Assembly: GCF_963677125.1 (NCBI RefSeq)
Contig: NZ_OY781882.1
Coordinates: forward strand, 4,362,501 to 4,426,500
Direction: 5' to 3'
DNA length: 64,000 nucleotides
Source: an uncultured Desulfobacter sp.
GTDB taxonomy: Bacteria > Desulfobacterota > Desulfobacteria > Desulfobacterales > Desulfobacteraceae
The position numbers and the translations under genes were made by a program. This document shows positions 27,640 to 36,212 of the stretch, in pieces (positions within the stretch are counted from its first letter, which is position 1; every line of letters begins with the position of its first letter). The notes under the pieces were generated by a model that was not told where the DNA came from, did no database searches, and worked only from the letters and a program-made list of their open reading frames with translations.

Positions 27640-28452
27640 ATGAAAAAAATGGAAGTTAATCCTGGAGATGTCTTTGAATTTCAATTGCCTAATGGGAAAT
27701 ATGCATATGGTAGAATATATAAAGGTATAGGAGCAGGATTTTATAAAAAATTAAGTAATACGCCTAATACACCTCCAATCGGCTCAAGAGATTTCTTTTT
27801 TTTGATAGGATTTCAGAGCGGCGTATTAGAAGATGGAATATATCATATAATTGGTAAAGATCCTTTTGGAGAAAATGAAGATCAATGGATACCTCCTACA
27901 TATTCATATAATCTCGGACTTGAAAAATATATAATATACCATCAAGGAGAAATAATAAAATACACAAAAAATAAAAGTGACTGTAATGGTTTAGAAGCCG
28001 GTGGTGCATGGAATATAGATGAAATAATAAAAAGAATTATGAAAGAAATTGGAGAACCAATAAGTGATGACGACAAAAAAAATAGTGTTTTTAATCCTGA
28101 ACAAATAGACGAAGATCTTTTTGATAACGATATCGCGAATGATGTAAAAAAACGATTCGAACAGTTTATTGAAATTGGTCTCAGTGTTGCTCAAGCTACC
28201 AACAATATTTTGAATTTTTTCAAAAATGAATTGGGTGACGATGAAGAGAAAGCAATAATTTATCTTTCATTAGTTTCCCTACAGATGAAACACGGCAGTC
28301 TACAAGGTACCATAAAAAAGAGAGCTCTTAAAATAATTGAATCTGGGCAAGGTATCGAGCGATGGGAAGAAAGTGGAGGTGAGATATTAGATCAAAAGAA
28401 AAACTTTTTGAATGAATTAAAAGATCAAATTGTTTCATACAATAAACAATGA
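27640..28452 (+). CDS. Two-domain immunity protein (Imm26-like plus DUF4259-like)
   Basis: 270 residues, cytoplasmic, very AT-rich. The N-terminal 130 residues start GDVFEFQLPNGKYAYGRIY, a close match to the Imm26 immunity family as I remember it. The second half (about 155-265) reads DNDIANDVKKRFEQFIEIG, later DEEKAIIYLSLVSLQMKHG and ALKIIESGQGIERWEE, a pattern I associate with DUF4259-like proteins (FDND-A-DV ... LALA-QWK-G ... AL-II-G-L-WE). It starts 26 bases after the RHS stop, as expected for the immunity partner of the GIY-YIG-like toxin. The role is inferred from position and family; which half neutralises the toxin is not known. Confidence 0.75.
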   Translation: MKKMEVNPGDVFEFQLPNGKYAYGRIYKGIGAGFYKKLSNTPNTPPIGSRDFFFLIGFQSGVLEDGIYHIIGKDPFGENEDQWIPPTYSYNLGLEKYIIYHQGEIIKYTKNKSDCNGLEAGGAWNIDEIIKRIMKEIGEPISDDDKKNSVFNPEQIDEDLFDNDIANDVKKRFEQFIEIGLSVAQATNNILNFFKNELGDDEEKAIIYLSLVSLQMKHGSLQGTIKKRALKIIESGQGIERWEESGGEILDQKKNFLNELKDQIVSYNKQ

Positions 28453-28464
28453 GTTTGTTTTTAG

Positions 28465-28608
28465 CCCGCAAAATTCGGAGGAGTTCCGGATAACGTAGAG
28501 CACTCATTAAGAAATCGTCTCCGGAATATGGCCGGGGGCCTTGGTGTTACCGGTCAAAGTTTGGTCAAACTTTGTGCCGAATTACAGCTATTAAGTGTTC
28601 CTGAATGA
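28465..28608 (+). pseudogene. Open fragment, probable displaced toxin or RHS tip
   Basis: A 47-codon frame with no start codon near its 5' end, preceded directly by TAG and ending TGA at 28606. It reads KFGGVPDNVEHSLRN and then MAGGLGVTGQSLVKLCAEL, plausible protein but of no family I recognise. Its position behind the immunity gene and ahead of an rhs fragment fits the displaced C-terminal tips that accumulate downstream of rhs genes. Confidence 0.4.
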
Positions 28609-28744
28609 AAATTTTCTGGTTGTGGGTCGGGTTAAGCTAACCATAAGGAAACAAACAATTAATTGTTGAAAAAGGGGCTTGATACGATCTTAAACAACTA
28701 TTTTGAGCCCCCAAATGACCATTTAAAAACAACGATGTTATAAA

Positions 28745-28863
28745 AAGCCCATCCGGTTTCATTTTTTTTGCAAAAAAAAGAATGATAGGGATAAACGCAT
28801 GCATTTTTTTACCAGAAACGGATGGGCTTCACATTAAGCCGATATCATTATTATGATATCGGC
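28745..28863. repeat. Inverted-repeat pair and adjoining perfect hairpin
   Basis: AAGCCCATCCGGTTTC (28745-28760) is repeated in reverse as GAAACGGATGGGCTT (28815-28829), differing by one missing C, with 54 bases between. Directly after it GCCGATATCAT (28838-28848) and ATGATATCGGC (28853-28863) form an 11-bp perfect stem with a TATT loop. The first could be the ends of a small mobile element or remnant; the second looks like a terminator stem without a clear T-run. Confidence 0.5.
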
Positions 28864-28945
28864 CTGTTTGTGTTTTCAGTCTTATTCTTCTGCCCTTGAC
28901 AGCGCAACATCCCTTTCAACTATTGTCGCCGCTTATTAAAGGGGG

Positions 28946-28988
28946 CTTATCAAGTTGCAAAACGCTTTGATGCCAACGGCAATAAAAC
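28946..28988 (+). pseudogene. Displaced rhs gene fragment
   Basis: 43 bases match rhs positions 25899-25941 with a single difference (G for A), and encode the same YQVAKxFDANGNKT stretch. A near-exact match of this length outside the gene is good evidence for an rhs-derived fragment left by recombination. It lies about 1.3 kb downstream of the intact gene. Confidence 0.8.
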
Positions 28989-29196
28989 TCATAACGGCCA
29001 GATCCATGTCTATGGACGACAAAAGGAAGGAGGATCTGGGTCAAATCTTGAATTATAAGTTTTTTGAAAAAATCATGACAGGTCACCCATTAAAGGGAAG
29101 AGTCAAGAGCAGACTGATGGGCTTCTATTCTTAATGTCTGCCAAAAATGTTTTTATGAAATATCTTGCTTCGGCCTGAATTTAAATAGGTTGCCAT

Positions 29197-29640
29197 TTAG
29201 TCTCCTGATTGCAAACCACTAAGCAACTCATCAATAACAGGATCAATTTTCGATTTTGTATTTTCCCAGTCGGTGAATGCAAAGCCTGCTTTTCCCTTTA
29301 AATGATACGTCGCATTCCCAATTTGCGATTTACCGTGATAAAGTTGAATTTCAGCATGACCTAAGTAGGTTGCCATGCCCCATGCCCTTTCGCAACAATA
29401 AGTCAATGAGTATTCACATTCAGACGGTAATTCACAATTGAATACTTCTGTGGTAATACCATGACGTTGAAAGCCATCCTGGATAAGATACAGCATGCGC
29501 CTGTCAAAACACTTTTCCGGGCAATCCTTAATACAGACATGAGTGATAGCCAAATTGCTGTCTACAGGGTCTACTGTGACAGCGGTGCACCCAGACAACA
29601 GAAGAAAAAGAGAGAAAGAAAATAATAAAAAAGATTTCAT
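29197..29640 (-). CDS. Sbal_3080-family lipoprotein
   Basis: 147 residues from ATG 29640, which follows GGAGG by five bases; the longer frame from 29682 is not supported. A lipoprotein signal is clear: MKSFLLFSFSLFLLLSGC with the lipobox LLSGC. The mature part has a Cys-rich N-terminal half (CIKDCPEKC, CELPSECEYSLTYCCE) and then LGHAEIQLYHG, ATYHLKGKAGFAFT and KIDPVIDELL, matching a family annotated as Sbal_3080-type lipoproteins in gammaproteobacteria. Function is unknown. The cysteines beyond the lipobox (about nine) are more than usual and could form disulfides in the periplasm. It stands alone, next to repeat family B. Confidence 0.75.
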   Translation of the reverse strand: MKSFLLFSFSLFLLLSGCTAVTVDPVDSNLAITHVCIKDCPEKCFDRRMLYLIQDGFQRHGITTEVFNCELPSECEYSLTYCCERAWGMATYLGHAEIQLYHGKSQIGNATYHLKGKAGFAFTDWENTKSKIDPVIDELLSGLQSGD

Positions 29641-29723
29641 TGGACCTCCATTTTTTAAAAAACTTAAACAATTTGGGGGCACTTCCTAAATTATTTGGAA
29701 TTATGTAAATGCCCCCGGAGTTC

Positions 29724-29986
29724 TACACCCCAACGTTGCATAAAAATTTTTTAAAAAAGAATGAACACGCTGAAATTGTAAGTGCCTTTCTAAAAATATG
29801 GATCTCAGCAGGACTTAACTGATTGTGTGATCCTGATTTTACTTTTTTTTACTTAAAATTTTTACCCTTCGGGGAAGCCATGTGGCTTTCATCTTCAGCG
29901 TTATCAAGCTTTTGCGGTAGTCTACTACAGCAGCAAGCTTGATGCCTTGAAGCTAAAATCCACATGACTTCTGCAACGATGGGGTA
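29724..29986. mobile_element. Repeat family B, copy 1: 263-bp element with terminal inverted repeats
   Basis: The ends are ACCCCAACGTTGCA (left, in 29724-29740) and TGCAACGATGGGGT (right, 29972-29985), a 14-base inverted repeat with one mismatch. Inside is a foldable core: GCCATGTGG (29877-29885) against CCACATGAC (29960-29968), and a nested hairpin AAGCTTTTGCGGTAGT / ACTACAGCAGCAAGCTT. Parts recur at 39394-39491 and, inverted, at 52686-52762. No transposase frame is inside, so it is either a MITE or another structured repeat. Confidence 0.6.
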
Positions 29987-30018
29987 CACTCCCATCAAAT
30001 TGCCGAGAAATTTTGCTA

Positions 30019-30708
30019 CTATTGGGTCTCAGTGCCGATAAAACGATAGACTACAGCGCCAAGTATACCGCCAATGATTGGGGCCACCCAGAAAAGCCAG
30101 AGTTGTGCAATCGCCCAATCGCCTGCAAAGAGCGCGACGCCGGTGCTGCGCGCTGGATTTACGGACGTATTTGTTACCGGGATACTGATTAAATGAATGA
30201 GAGTCAGGCACAAACCAATTGCAATAGGTGCGAAACCCTGTGGGGCGCGTTCGTCAGTGGCGCCAAGAATGACGATAAGAAACATCATAGTCATCACCAC
30301 TTCAGTGATCAGTGCGGACAGCAAACTATACCCGCCCGGTGAATGTGCGCCGTAGCCGTTTGAAGCAAAGCCTGCGGAAAGGTCAAATCCAGCCTTTCCA
30401 CTGGCGATTAAGTATAAAATAGCACCTGCTGCGATACCGCCCAAAACCTGTGCAATAATGTAGGGAAGTAACTCTTTTGCCGGAAAACGCCCACCTGCCC
30501 AAAGGCCAAACGAAACTGCCGGATTCAGATGACATCCTGATATGTGTCCAATGGCGAAGGCCATTGTGAGCACGGTGAGACCAAATGCCAGCGATACACC
30601 AAGCAGTCCTATACCAACGTCTGGAAAAGCAGCAGATAAAACGGCGCTGCCGCATCCGCCGAGAACTAACCAGAATGTTCCAAAAAACTCTGCGCCATAC
30701 TTGTTCAT
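30019..30708 (-). CDS. aqpZ: Aquaporin Z
   Basis: 229 residues, close to E. coli AqpZ (231). Six membrane helices and both NPA boxes are present: HLNPAVSFGLW and NTSVNPARSTGVALF; the Arg after the second NPA belongs to the selectivity filter, with Cys-poor surroundings typical of water-specific channels. The start MNKYGAEFFGTFWLVLGG is the family's usual N-terminus and has GGAG upstream, so ATG 30708 is chosen over the longer frame from 30744. Known role: rapid water flux across the inner membrane. Codon use and the very high similarity to gammaproteobacterial AqpZ could reflect transfer, but this cannot be tested here. Confidence 0.95.
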   Translation of the reverse strand: MNKYGAEFFGTFWLVLGGCGSAVLSAAFPDVGIGLLGVSLAFGLTVLTMAFAIGHISGCHLNPAVSFGLWAGGRFPAKELLPYIIAQVLGGIAAGAILYLIASGKAGFDLSAGFASNGYGAHSPGGYSLLSALITEVVMTMMFLIVILGATDERAPQGFAPIAIGLCLTLIHLISIPVTNTSVNPARSTGVALFAGDWAIAQLWLFWVAPIIGGILGAVVYRFIGTETQ

Positions 30709-31360
30709 ACAATTTCTCCTTTTCTTTATTAATATGAGGCTCAAAATGAAATAGGCAGAAAGGGCGAATATCTTGATATGCGGGTTCTACCTATTCGGTT
30801 TCAGATGGAACGGTTTGAAGCCAAAATTCAGTTGAGAATTAAACATCCATGGCGAAGAAAAAGCAATTGTTTTCTAATTATTATGAATATGCTCATGTAC
30901 AGCGTACCGTACTTGAATACGCCCCTATGATGCCATTGTTATACGCGCCTTTGCCCTGGCGAAGGATAAAAAATCGAATAATGGACGCCCAGATTATATC
31001 CAATCATGTCATGGTCATACGCGATTTTTATAGCGCTGTGTGTGTAATATTCTATCCAGGCAAAGAAAATATTTTCACAATTATTGGAAAGTATTTTCTA
31101 TAGTATGTCAATGCGTAGAGAAGAATTGACTATCTTGTTAATTTCACAAAATCTCCACAATTATATCATTAGATCTTAAAACTAGTTAAAAAACAAAAAA
31201 ATAGATCCAAACAATAATCAATTTCTTCATTTGATTATTTTTCTCTAAACTTAAGCATAGCATACATTTTGCTCATCATGACAAACGGATGGTTTTAACG
31301 CAAGTGGTGTATATGCTTATTTTTTATATCTATTGTTGTTCTTAAAAAAGGAGTGTTTTT
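30709..31360. other. Intergenic, 650 bp; one doubtful 84-codon frame
   Basis: A frame from ATG 30849 to 31103 has no ribosome binding site, no recognisable domain and an unusual composition (MMPLLYAPLPWRRIKNRIMD); I do not call it a gene. The rest is AT-rich and probably contains the divergent promoters for aqpZ and for the PEP-CTERM protein gene. No hairpin or repeat stands out. Confidence 0.5.
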
Positions 31361-32017
31361 ATGTTCAGGTTCAAATTGTTGTTAAGTTCAATTGGTATTT
31401 CATTGCTGTGTATAGGGTTGTTTTGTTCTCCGGCGTTTTCGACAACGGCAACGGTAACGTTCATCACGGATGGCACCACACTCATGGGCGCAGAAAATGT
31501 TGATGTTAATGGCACTTTATACGATGTTATGTTTATTGATAGTACGATCGCAGACCTATATGATGGTGCAGATGCAAATTCGGATTTTTGTCTTTATTCT
31601 TTAGACGGGTCTTTGGTAACTGCAGCTGCAGAAGCGCTGTTAGAACAGGTGTTTGTAGGCGAATATGCTGAACAACCGACACTAATTAACGGGGTTTATA
31701 CTTCAGATCCAGGATCAACGGCGGCGGCAGTAGTTGTAATACCTTACGAATATATAGCCGAAAATGAGATTGCTACGGCAAACGTATGGAAATGGTCATC
31801 ACTCTATAACGATAATGAGAGCATACTCTTCGGTCCGTCTACACCTACATATGATTCATCACCAATCGTTGGATCAGAGGACAACGATCACACAGTCATA
31901 TCAGTTTGGAGTCTCGCAGAGACATCTTCGGTCCCAACGCCCACCTCAATATTATTATTAGGCTCCGGCCTGCTCAGTATCGCAGGGTTGAAAAGAAAGA
32001 AAATCAACAAAGCTTAA
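31361..32017 (+). CDS. Exported protein with PEP-CTERM-type sorting signal
   Basis: 218 residues: an N-terminal signal peptide (SIGISLLCIGLFCSPAFS), a soluble acidic middle part with no family I recognise, and a C-terminal tripartite signal SVPTPTSILLLGSGLLSIAG followed by LKRKK. This is the VPxP ... hydrophobic helix ... basic layout of PEP-CTERM proteins, which exosortase EpsH-type enzymes process for export with exopolysaccharide. AAAAAGGAG precedes ATG 31361 by seven bases. No exosortase is in the window, so the cognate enzyme must be elsewhere. The ordinary guess is an extracellular matrix or surface protein. Confidence 0.82.
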   Translation: MFRFKLLLSSIGISLLCIGLFCSPAFSTTATVTFITDGTTLMGAENVDVNGTLYDVMFIDSTIADLYDGADANSDFCLYSLDGSLVTAAAEALLEQVFVGEYAEQPTLINGVYTSDPGSTAAAVVVIPYEYIAENEIATANVWKWSSLYNDNESILFGPSTPTYDSSPIVGSEDNDHTVISVWSLAETSSVPTPTSILLLGSGLLSIAGLKRKKINKA

Positions 32018-32226
32018 CGGTAATATGTCGCAACCGCCATACAACCACTGAAACCATTTTCAAACGTATCGTCCGATGGGCATTGAATCTGCACTTTGTT
32101 CATAACACCGGGCGATACGTCATTATTTTAATATTTATTGCCTTTTTGTATTTCTTTGTGTAGCGTAAATAAAAGATTCGCAAAAAACTCGTAATATCTT
32201 TAACTTTCTTTAAAGAAGATTAACCT

Positions 32227-33396
32227 GTGACTAAGAAAATTCCCATTTTTTTGTTTGTCATTTTTGCCTTTACGGCGATACAATCCCCATCTTCATATGC
32301 AGATTCTTATAACGTCACGCCCACCACAAATTCCGGGACGAAATGGCGCATTGGATATTATGAAGGCGGCAACTATATCGATTATCGTTACAATTTAGAG
32401 GGTTATATTAAGGCGCTGATGGAACTTAATTGGATCAAAAAACAGCCATTACCCAAACCAACAAGTGCTCAAAACATCAGAGAACTATGGCAATGGCTTG
32501 CTGATTCAATAAAAAGTGATTACCTGATTTTTGTAAAAGATGCCTACTACAGCTGTGATTGGAATCACGAAATTCGAATCAATACGAAAAAAAATGTGAT
32601 AGGCAGGCTCTCGAATAAAAAAGATATTGACCTGATGTTGGCAATGGGAACTTGGGCAGGGCAGGATTTAGCCAACAATAACCATTCAGTGCCTGTTATA
32701 GTCATGGCATCTGCCAATCCGATACAGGCCAAAATAGTAAAAAGTTTAGAAGATTCAGGATTTGACCATGTTACAGCGAAATGCGATCCTGGCCGGTATC
32801 TTCGTCAATTAAAATTATTTCATGATTTAATTAATTTCAAAAACCTTGGTGTCGTTTATGAAGACTCTGAGTCAGGGCGAATTTATGCAAACCTGGCGGA
32901 TATTAATCAGGTTGCCAAGAAACGAAATTTTAACGTGGTGGAATGCCATGCCACAGAATCAAACGTCAGCGAGAAAAAGGCAAGAGACAATTTGTATAAT
33001 TGTTGGCGAAGTATCGCGCCTAAAATAGATGCACTCTGGATAACGGTTCACAATGGCGAGCAACCAAAATTCATGCCTGAAATTCTTGAGCCAATATTCA
33101 AATACAAAATTCCCTCCTGGACACGGAGAAATTCAGATCAAGTCGCAAGGGGGGTTTTAATGAGTATATCAAGGAAAGATTATGACGATCTAGGGGGCTT
33201 TTATGCAAAAACAACAGGTAAAATTTTTAATGGCGCAAAACCACGAAATTTAAAACAAGAATTTAAGGAACCTCTGAAAATCGCCATAAATACAGAAACT
33301 GCGCATAAAATAGATTACAAAATACCGCCGGCTGTTTTGAAAATTGCTGATGAAATTTATGATCACATAGAAACCGGATCTTTTAAAGCAGAATAA
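32227..33396 (+). CDS. Periplasmic ABC substrate-binding-like protein (sensor partner)
   Basis: 389 residues starting with GTG 32227. A signal peptide (IPIFLFVIFAFTAIQSPSSYA) is followed by a two-lobed periplasmic-binding fold of the ABC_sub_bind/LivK-like kind: KWRIGYYEGGNYIDYR, LMLAMGTWAGQDLANN, VPVIVMASANPIQAKIV and LGVVYEDSESGRIYANL line up with such proteins. There is no transporter permease or ATPase nearby. Instead a hybrid histidine kinase starts 15 bases later, so the protein probably presents a ligand to that kinase rather than feeding a transporter; this is inference from gene order, a pattern known elsewhere. The ligand is unknown. Lower GC than the metabolic genes around it. Confidence 0.75.
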   Translation: MTKKIPIFLFVIFAFTAIQSPSSYADSYNVTPTTNSGTKWRIGYYEGGNYIDYRYNLEGYIKALMELNWIKKQPLPKPTSAQNIRELWQWLADSIKSDYLIFVKDAYYSCDWNHEIRINTKKNVIGRLSNKKDIDLMLAMGTWAGQDLANNNHSVPVIVMASANPIQAKIVKSLEDSGFDHVTAKCDPGRYLRQLKLFHDLINFKNLGVVYEDSESGRIYANLADINQVAKKRNFNVVECHATESNVSEKKARDNLYNCWRSIAPKIDALWITVHNGEQPKFMPEILEPIFKYKIPSWTRRNSDQVARGVLMSISRKDYDDLGGFYAKTTGKIFNGAKPRNLKQEFKEPLKIAINTETAHKIDYKIPPAVLKIADEIYDHIETGSFKAE

Positions 33397-33411
33397 TTTT
33401 CATAAATAACC

Positions 33412-35184
33412 ATGAGATCAAAATATATCATTGTCTGCTTAACGTTTTCCTCTCTTTTGGGAATCCTTTTCTGGATACTTGACGGCGTCATTAACTATTA
33501 CATCTTTCATGACAACTTAAGATTTCTTTTATTGGAGGGGCCGCAATCACTTTTAGATTCCATCATTTTTCAGGTATCTCCCCGTGAATTAATATCAAGA
33601 TCGACTTTTTTGATTTCTTGTGTGGTTGCCGGGCTGCTCATGGCAATGTTTATTATCCGGGAAAGAGAAGCTGAAGAAAAATTTTCAAAAGCCTTTTTTT
33701 CCAGCCCTGCATGGATGGTGATTTCATTGCTGGAAACAGGCCGAATATTGGAGGTCAATGAAGCTTTTTTAAAGGCAACCGGTTACAAAAAACAGGAGGT
33801 GGCCAACTTAAAGGACTATGAAATTGGGTTCCGTAAAAATAACGATGACCGCCAGACCTCCGTGGACTGGACTCCGGGTAATGGTGCCGACAAAAATATG
33901 GAAGTGGAAATAATTGGGAAGGATAGTAAGCGCATCAATGCGATTTATTCCAAGGAGCTCCTGAGCATTGGCGGACAAAAGTGCCTGCTGTTTACAGCGC
34001 TTGATTTAAGAGAGATCAAGCGCCTTCAAGCCAGTCTTCAACAGGCTCAAAAAATGGAATCCATCGGGAATTTGGCCGGTGGGATTGCCCATGATTTTAA
34101 CAATATCCTAGTTCCGATCATTGGCATGTCAGAGCTTTTGATAGAAGACCTGCCGAACGACAGCTTTGAATATGAAAATGCGTTGGAAATATACAATGCA
34201 GGGAAAAGAGCCGCAGAACTTGTAAAACAGATACTGGCCTTCAGCCGAAAGGGTGAAGATCAAATGATGCCGGTAAAATTGCAAACAGTATTAAAAGAGG
34301 TGTTGCGCCTGTGCCGGTCTTCTATTCCTGCAAACATAGACATTCAACATGAGATACAGGACGATTGCGGCTCTGTCTGGGCAAACAGCACACAACTCCA
34401 TCAAGTCTTGATGAACCTCATTACAAATGCATACCATGCCGTTCAGGAAAAAAATGGTTTGATTATTGTTAAACTAAAAGAGGTGACGCTCAAAACGAAT
34501 GATCGGCATAAATATAGCGTACCTCCCGGTAAATATGTAATGTTGTCCGTTTCAGACAATGGCACAGGTATGACACTGGATCTTAAGAACAAAATATTTG
34601 AACCTTATTTTACGACCAAAGAACAGGGTAAAGGTACGGGGTTGGGCTTGGCAGTTGCCTACGGAATTATTAAGGAATGCAATGGTGATATTGAGGTTTT
34701 CAGCATCGTGGGAAAAGGAACAACATTTAATATATATTTACCATTGATGGGAAAAACGGTTGATCCTGGGCAAACGGACGGGGTTGACACAGAACCATTG
34801 GAAGGTGAGGGGCACATCCTGCTGGTTGATGACGAGGAGCAGATCGTTCATCTAGTAAAAAGAATGCTCGAACGCTTAGGATACACAGTCACATTTCGTC
34901 TGAGCAGCATTGATGCTTTGGACGCGTTCAAAAACAACCCAGGCGATTTTGATTTGGTTATTACAGACATGACAATGCCGAATATGACGGGGGATATTTT
35001 GGCAAAAAAGCTAAATGAAATCAGACAAGATATTCCTGTAATTATTTGCACAGGGTTCAGTGAAAAAATTAATCAGGAAAAGGCATTGCCCTTGGGCATT
35101 AATGGCCTTTTAATGAAACCCATTGCCCGCGCTGAATTGGCAAAAACAGTTCGAAGGGTGTTAGATGAGGCCCAGTCGGGATAA
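33412..35184 (+). CDS. Membrane hybrid histidine kinase (PAS, HisKA, HATPase, receiver)
   Basis: 590 residues. Two membrane helices near residues 5-27 and 60-82 enclose a short periplasmic loop of some 30 residues, then a PAS domain (about 95-205), a HisKA segment with the phospho-acceptor His in GGIAHDFNN (about 227), a HATPase_c domain (DNGTGM, KGTGLGLAVAYG) and a C-terminal receiver with its Asp in LVITDMTMP (about 519). HDFNN-type kinases are known members of the HisKA family with attached receivers. The small periplasmic loop fits sensing through the binding protein encoded directly upstream. No separate response regulator with an output domain is adjacent, so the target is unknown; a phosphorelay partner elsewhere is likely. 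Confidence 0.92.
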   Translation: MRSKYIIVCLTFSSLLGILFWILDGVINYYIFHDNLRFLLLEGPQSLLDSIIFQVSPRELISRSTFLISCVVAGLLMAMFIIREREAEEKFSKAFFSSPAWMVISLLETGRILEVNEAFLKATGYKKQEVANLKDYEIGFRKNNDDRQTSVDWTPGNGADKNMEVEIIGKDSKRINAIYSKELLSIGGQKCLLFTALDLREIKRLQASLQQAQKMESIGNLAGGIAHDFNNILVPIIGMSELLIEDLPNDSFEYENALEIYNAGKRAAELVKQILAFSRKGEDQMMPVKLQTVLKEVLRLCRSSIPANIDIQHEIQDDCGSVWANSTQLHQVLMNLITNAYHAVQEKNGLIIVKLKEVTLKTNDRHKYSVPPGKYVMLSVSDNGTGMTLDLKNKIFEPYFTTKEQGKGTGLGLAVAYGIIKECNGDIEVFSIVGKGTTFNIYLPLMGKTVDPGQTDGVDTEPLEGEGHILLVDDEEQIVHLVKRMLERLGYTVTFRLSSIDALDAFKNNPGDFDLVITDMTMPNMTGDILAKKLNEIRQDIPVIICTGFSEKINQEKALPLGINGLLMKPIARAELAKTVRRVLDEAQSG

Positions 35185-35229
35185 TTCTGCGTTTAATTAA
35201 TAGATTCGTTCCGGCCCAAAAGCCGGACT

Positions 35230-36156
35230 CTAAACCTGTCCGAGGAAAACAGCCTGCGTCCAAACCCGTCGGGCAATTCGGATGGTCGCCTGGTCAACCA
35301 TGCGGCCGTCCACAGCCACGGCGCCCCGGGAGCGGTCATCTGCTGCGTCCAGAATTTTCCTGGCCCGTTGGATCTCTTCCGATGCAGGGGTAAACACCTG
35401 GTTGACCGTGTCAATCTGGTCAGGGTGGATCACCCATTTCCCGTCACATCCAAGGGCCTTGGCCAAGGCGGTTGATTTTTTCAGGCCATCATCATCCCTA
35501 AAGTTCCCAAAGGGGGCATCCAGGGCCATAAGTCCGTTGGCCTTGGCCGCCATAACCATGCGGCTAAGCTGAAAATGCCACCGGTGACCGGGGTAGACCT
35601 GCTCTTCGTTTTCTCCGTGACCGGACAAAGAGACCAGCGCGGCCCCGATGCTGGCCTGATAATCGGCAATGCCAAATGACAGAGAAGATAGCCTGGGATC
35701 GGCCGAAGCAATCTCGTTAATCCGGGAAAGTCCCTGGGCGGTCTCAATACAAGCCTGGATCCGGATCTGCCTTGTTTGTCCCAATGCTATTTCAATGCCG
35801 TCCAGTAAACGGCCGGCAAAATGGATATCCGCCTCATGATTTACCTTGGGCACCACAACAGTTTCAAGACGATCGCCGGCGGCCTCAACGACCTGAATCA
35901 AATCTTTATAGGCAAACGGCGTGTCCAGACTGTTGATGCGAAGGGCGACGCACTTTTCATTAAAATCCAAAGCGTGAAGCGAATCAATAACCGTTTTACG
36001 AGCCGCTTCTTTTTCATCCGCCGGCACGCTGTCTTCCAAGTCCAGCATAATGACGTCAACGTTGGAAGCCGCAGCTTTGGCATGCATCTTTGTCTTGTTT
36101 CCGGGTACGGAAATCATCGTCCGACAGGGCTTATCCATTCTTGTCTTATTTTTCAT
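35230..36156 (-). CDS. HpcH/HpaI-type CoA-ester lyase (CitE/malyl-CoA lyase family)
   Basis: 308 residues of the CitE/malyl-CoA lyase TIM-barrel family. Seen: VPGNKTKMHAKAAASNVD and MLDLEDSVPADEKEAAR (about 37-53) with the metal-binding Asp/Glu, ALRINSLDTPF, ACIETAQGLSRINEIA with the second catalytic Glu, and GLMALDAPFGNFRDDDG. The last segment is like those of (S)-malyl-CoA/citramalyl-CoA lyases rather than of citrate-lyase beta subunits; no citrate lyase alpha or gamma gene is nearby. It follows the CoA-transferase on the same strand, but a terminator lies between, so it may be separately expressed. The exact substrate (malyl-, methylmalyl- or citramalyl-CoA) is not decidable from sequence. 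Confidence 0.82.
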   Translation of the reverse strand: MKNKTRMDKPCRTMISVPGNKTKMHAKAAASNVDVIMLDLEDSVPADEKEAARKTVIDSLHALDFNEKCVALRINSLDTPFAYKDLIQVVEAAGDRLETVVVPKVNHEADIHFAGRLLDGIEIALGQTRQIRIQACIETAQGLSRINEIASADPRLSSLSFGIADYQASIGAALVSLSGHGENEEQVYPGHRWHFQLSRMVMAAKANGLMALDAPFGNFRDDDGLKKSTALAKALGCDGKWVIHPDQIDTVNQVFTPASEEIQRARKILDAADDRSRGAVAVDGRMVDQATIRIARRVWTQAVFLGQV

Positions 36157-36212
36157 GCGGTCAATTTAACAGGCAGTATTAGGGTTGTCAAATCCATAAC
36201 TGTGCGGGGCAC

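Larger units (their letters stand above)
28609..29196. other. Non-coding debris between immunity gene and lipoprotein gene
   Basis: Contains an inverted-repeat pair (28745-28829), a perfect hairpin (28838-28863) and a 43-base rhs fragment (28946-28988), each listed separately. I see no intact gene. The composition is mixed, consistent with several small insertions or recombination scars. Confidence 0.6.

Noticed and set aside
30849..31103. 84-codon frame between aqpZ and the PEP-CTERM gene
   Set aside because: No ribosome binding site, no recognised domain and odd composition; probably chance.
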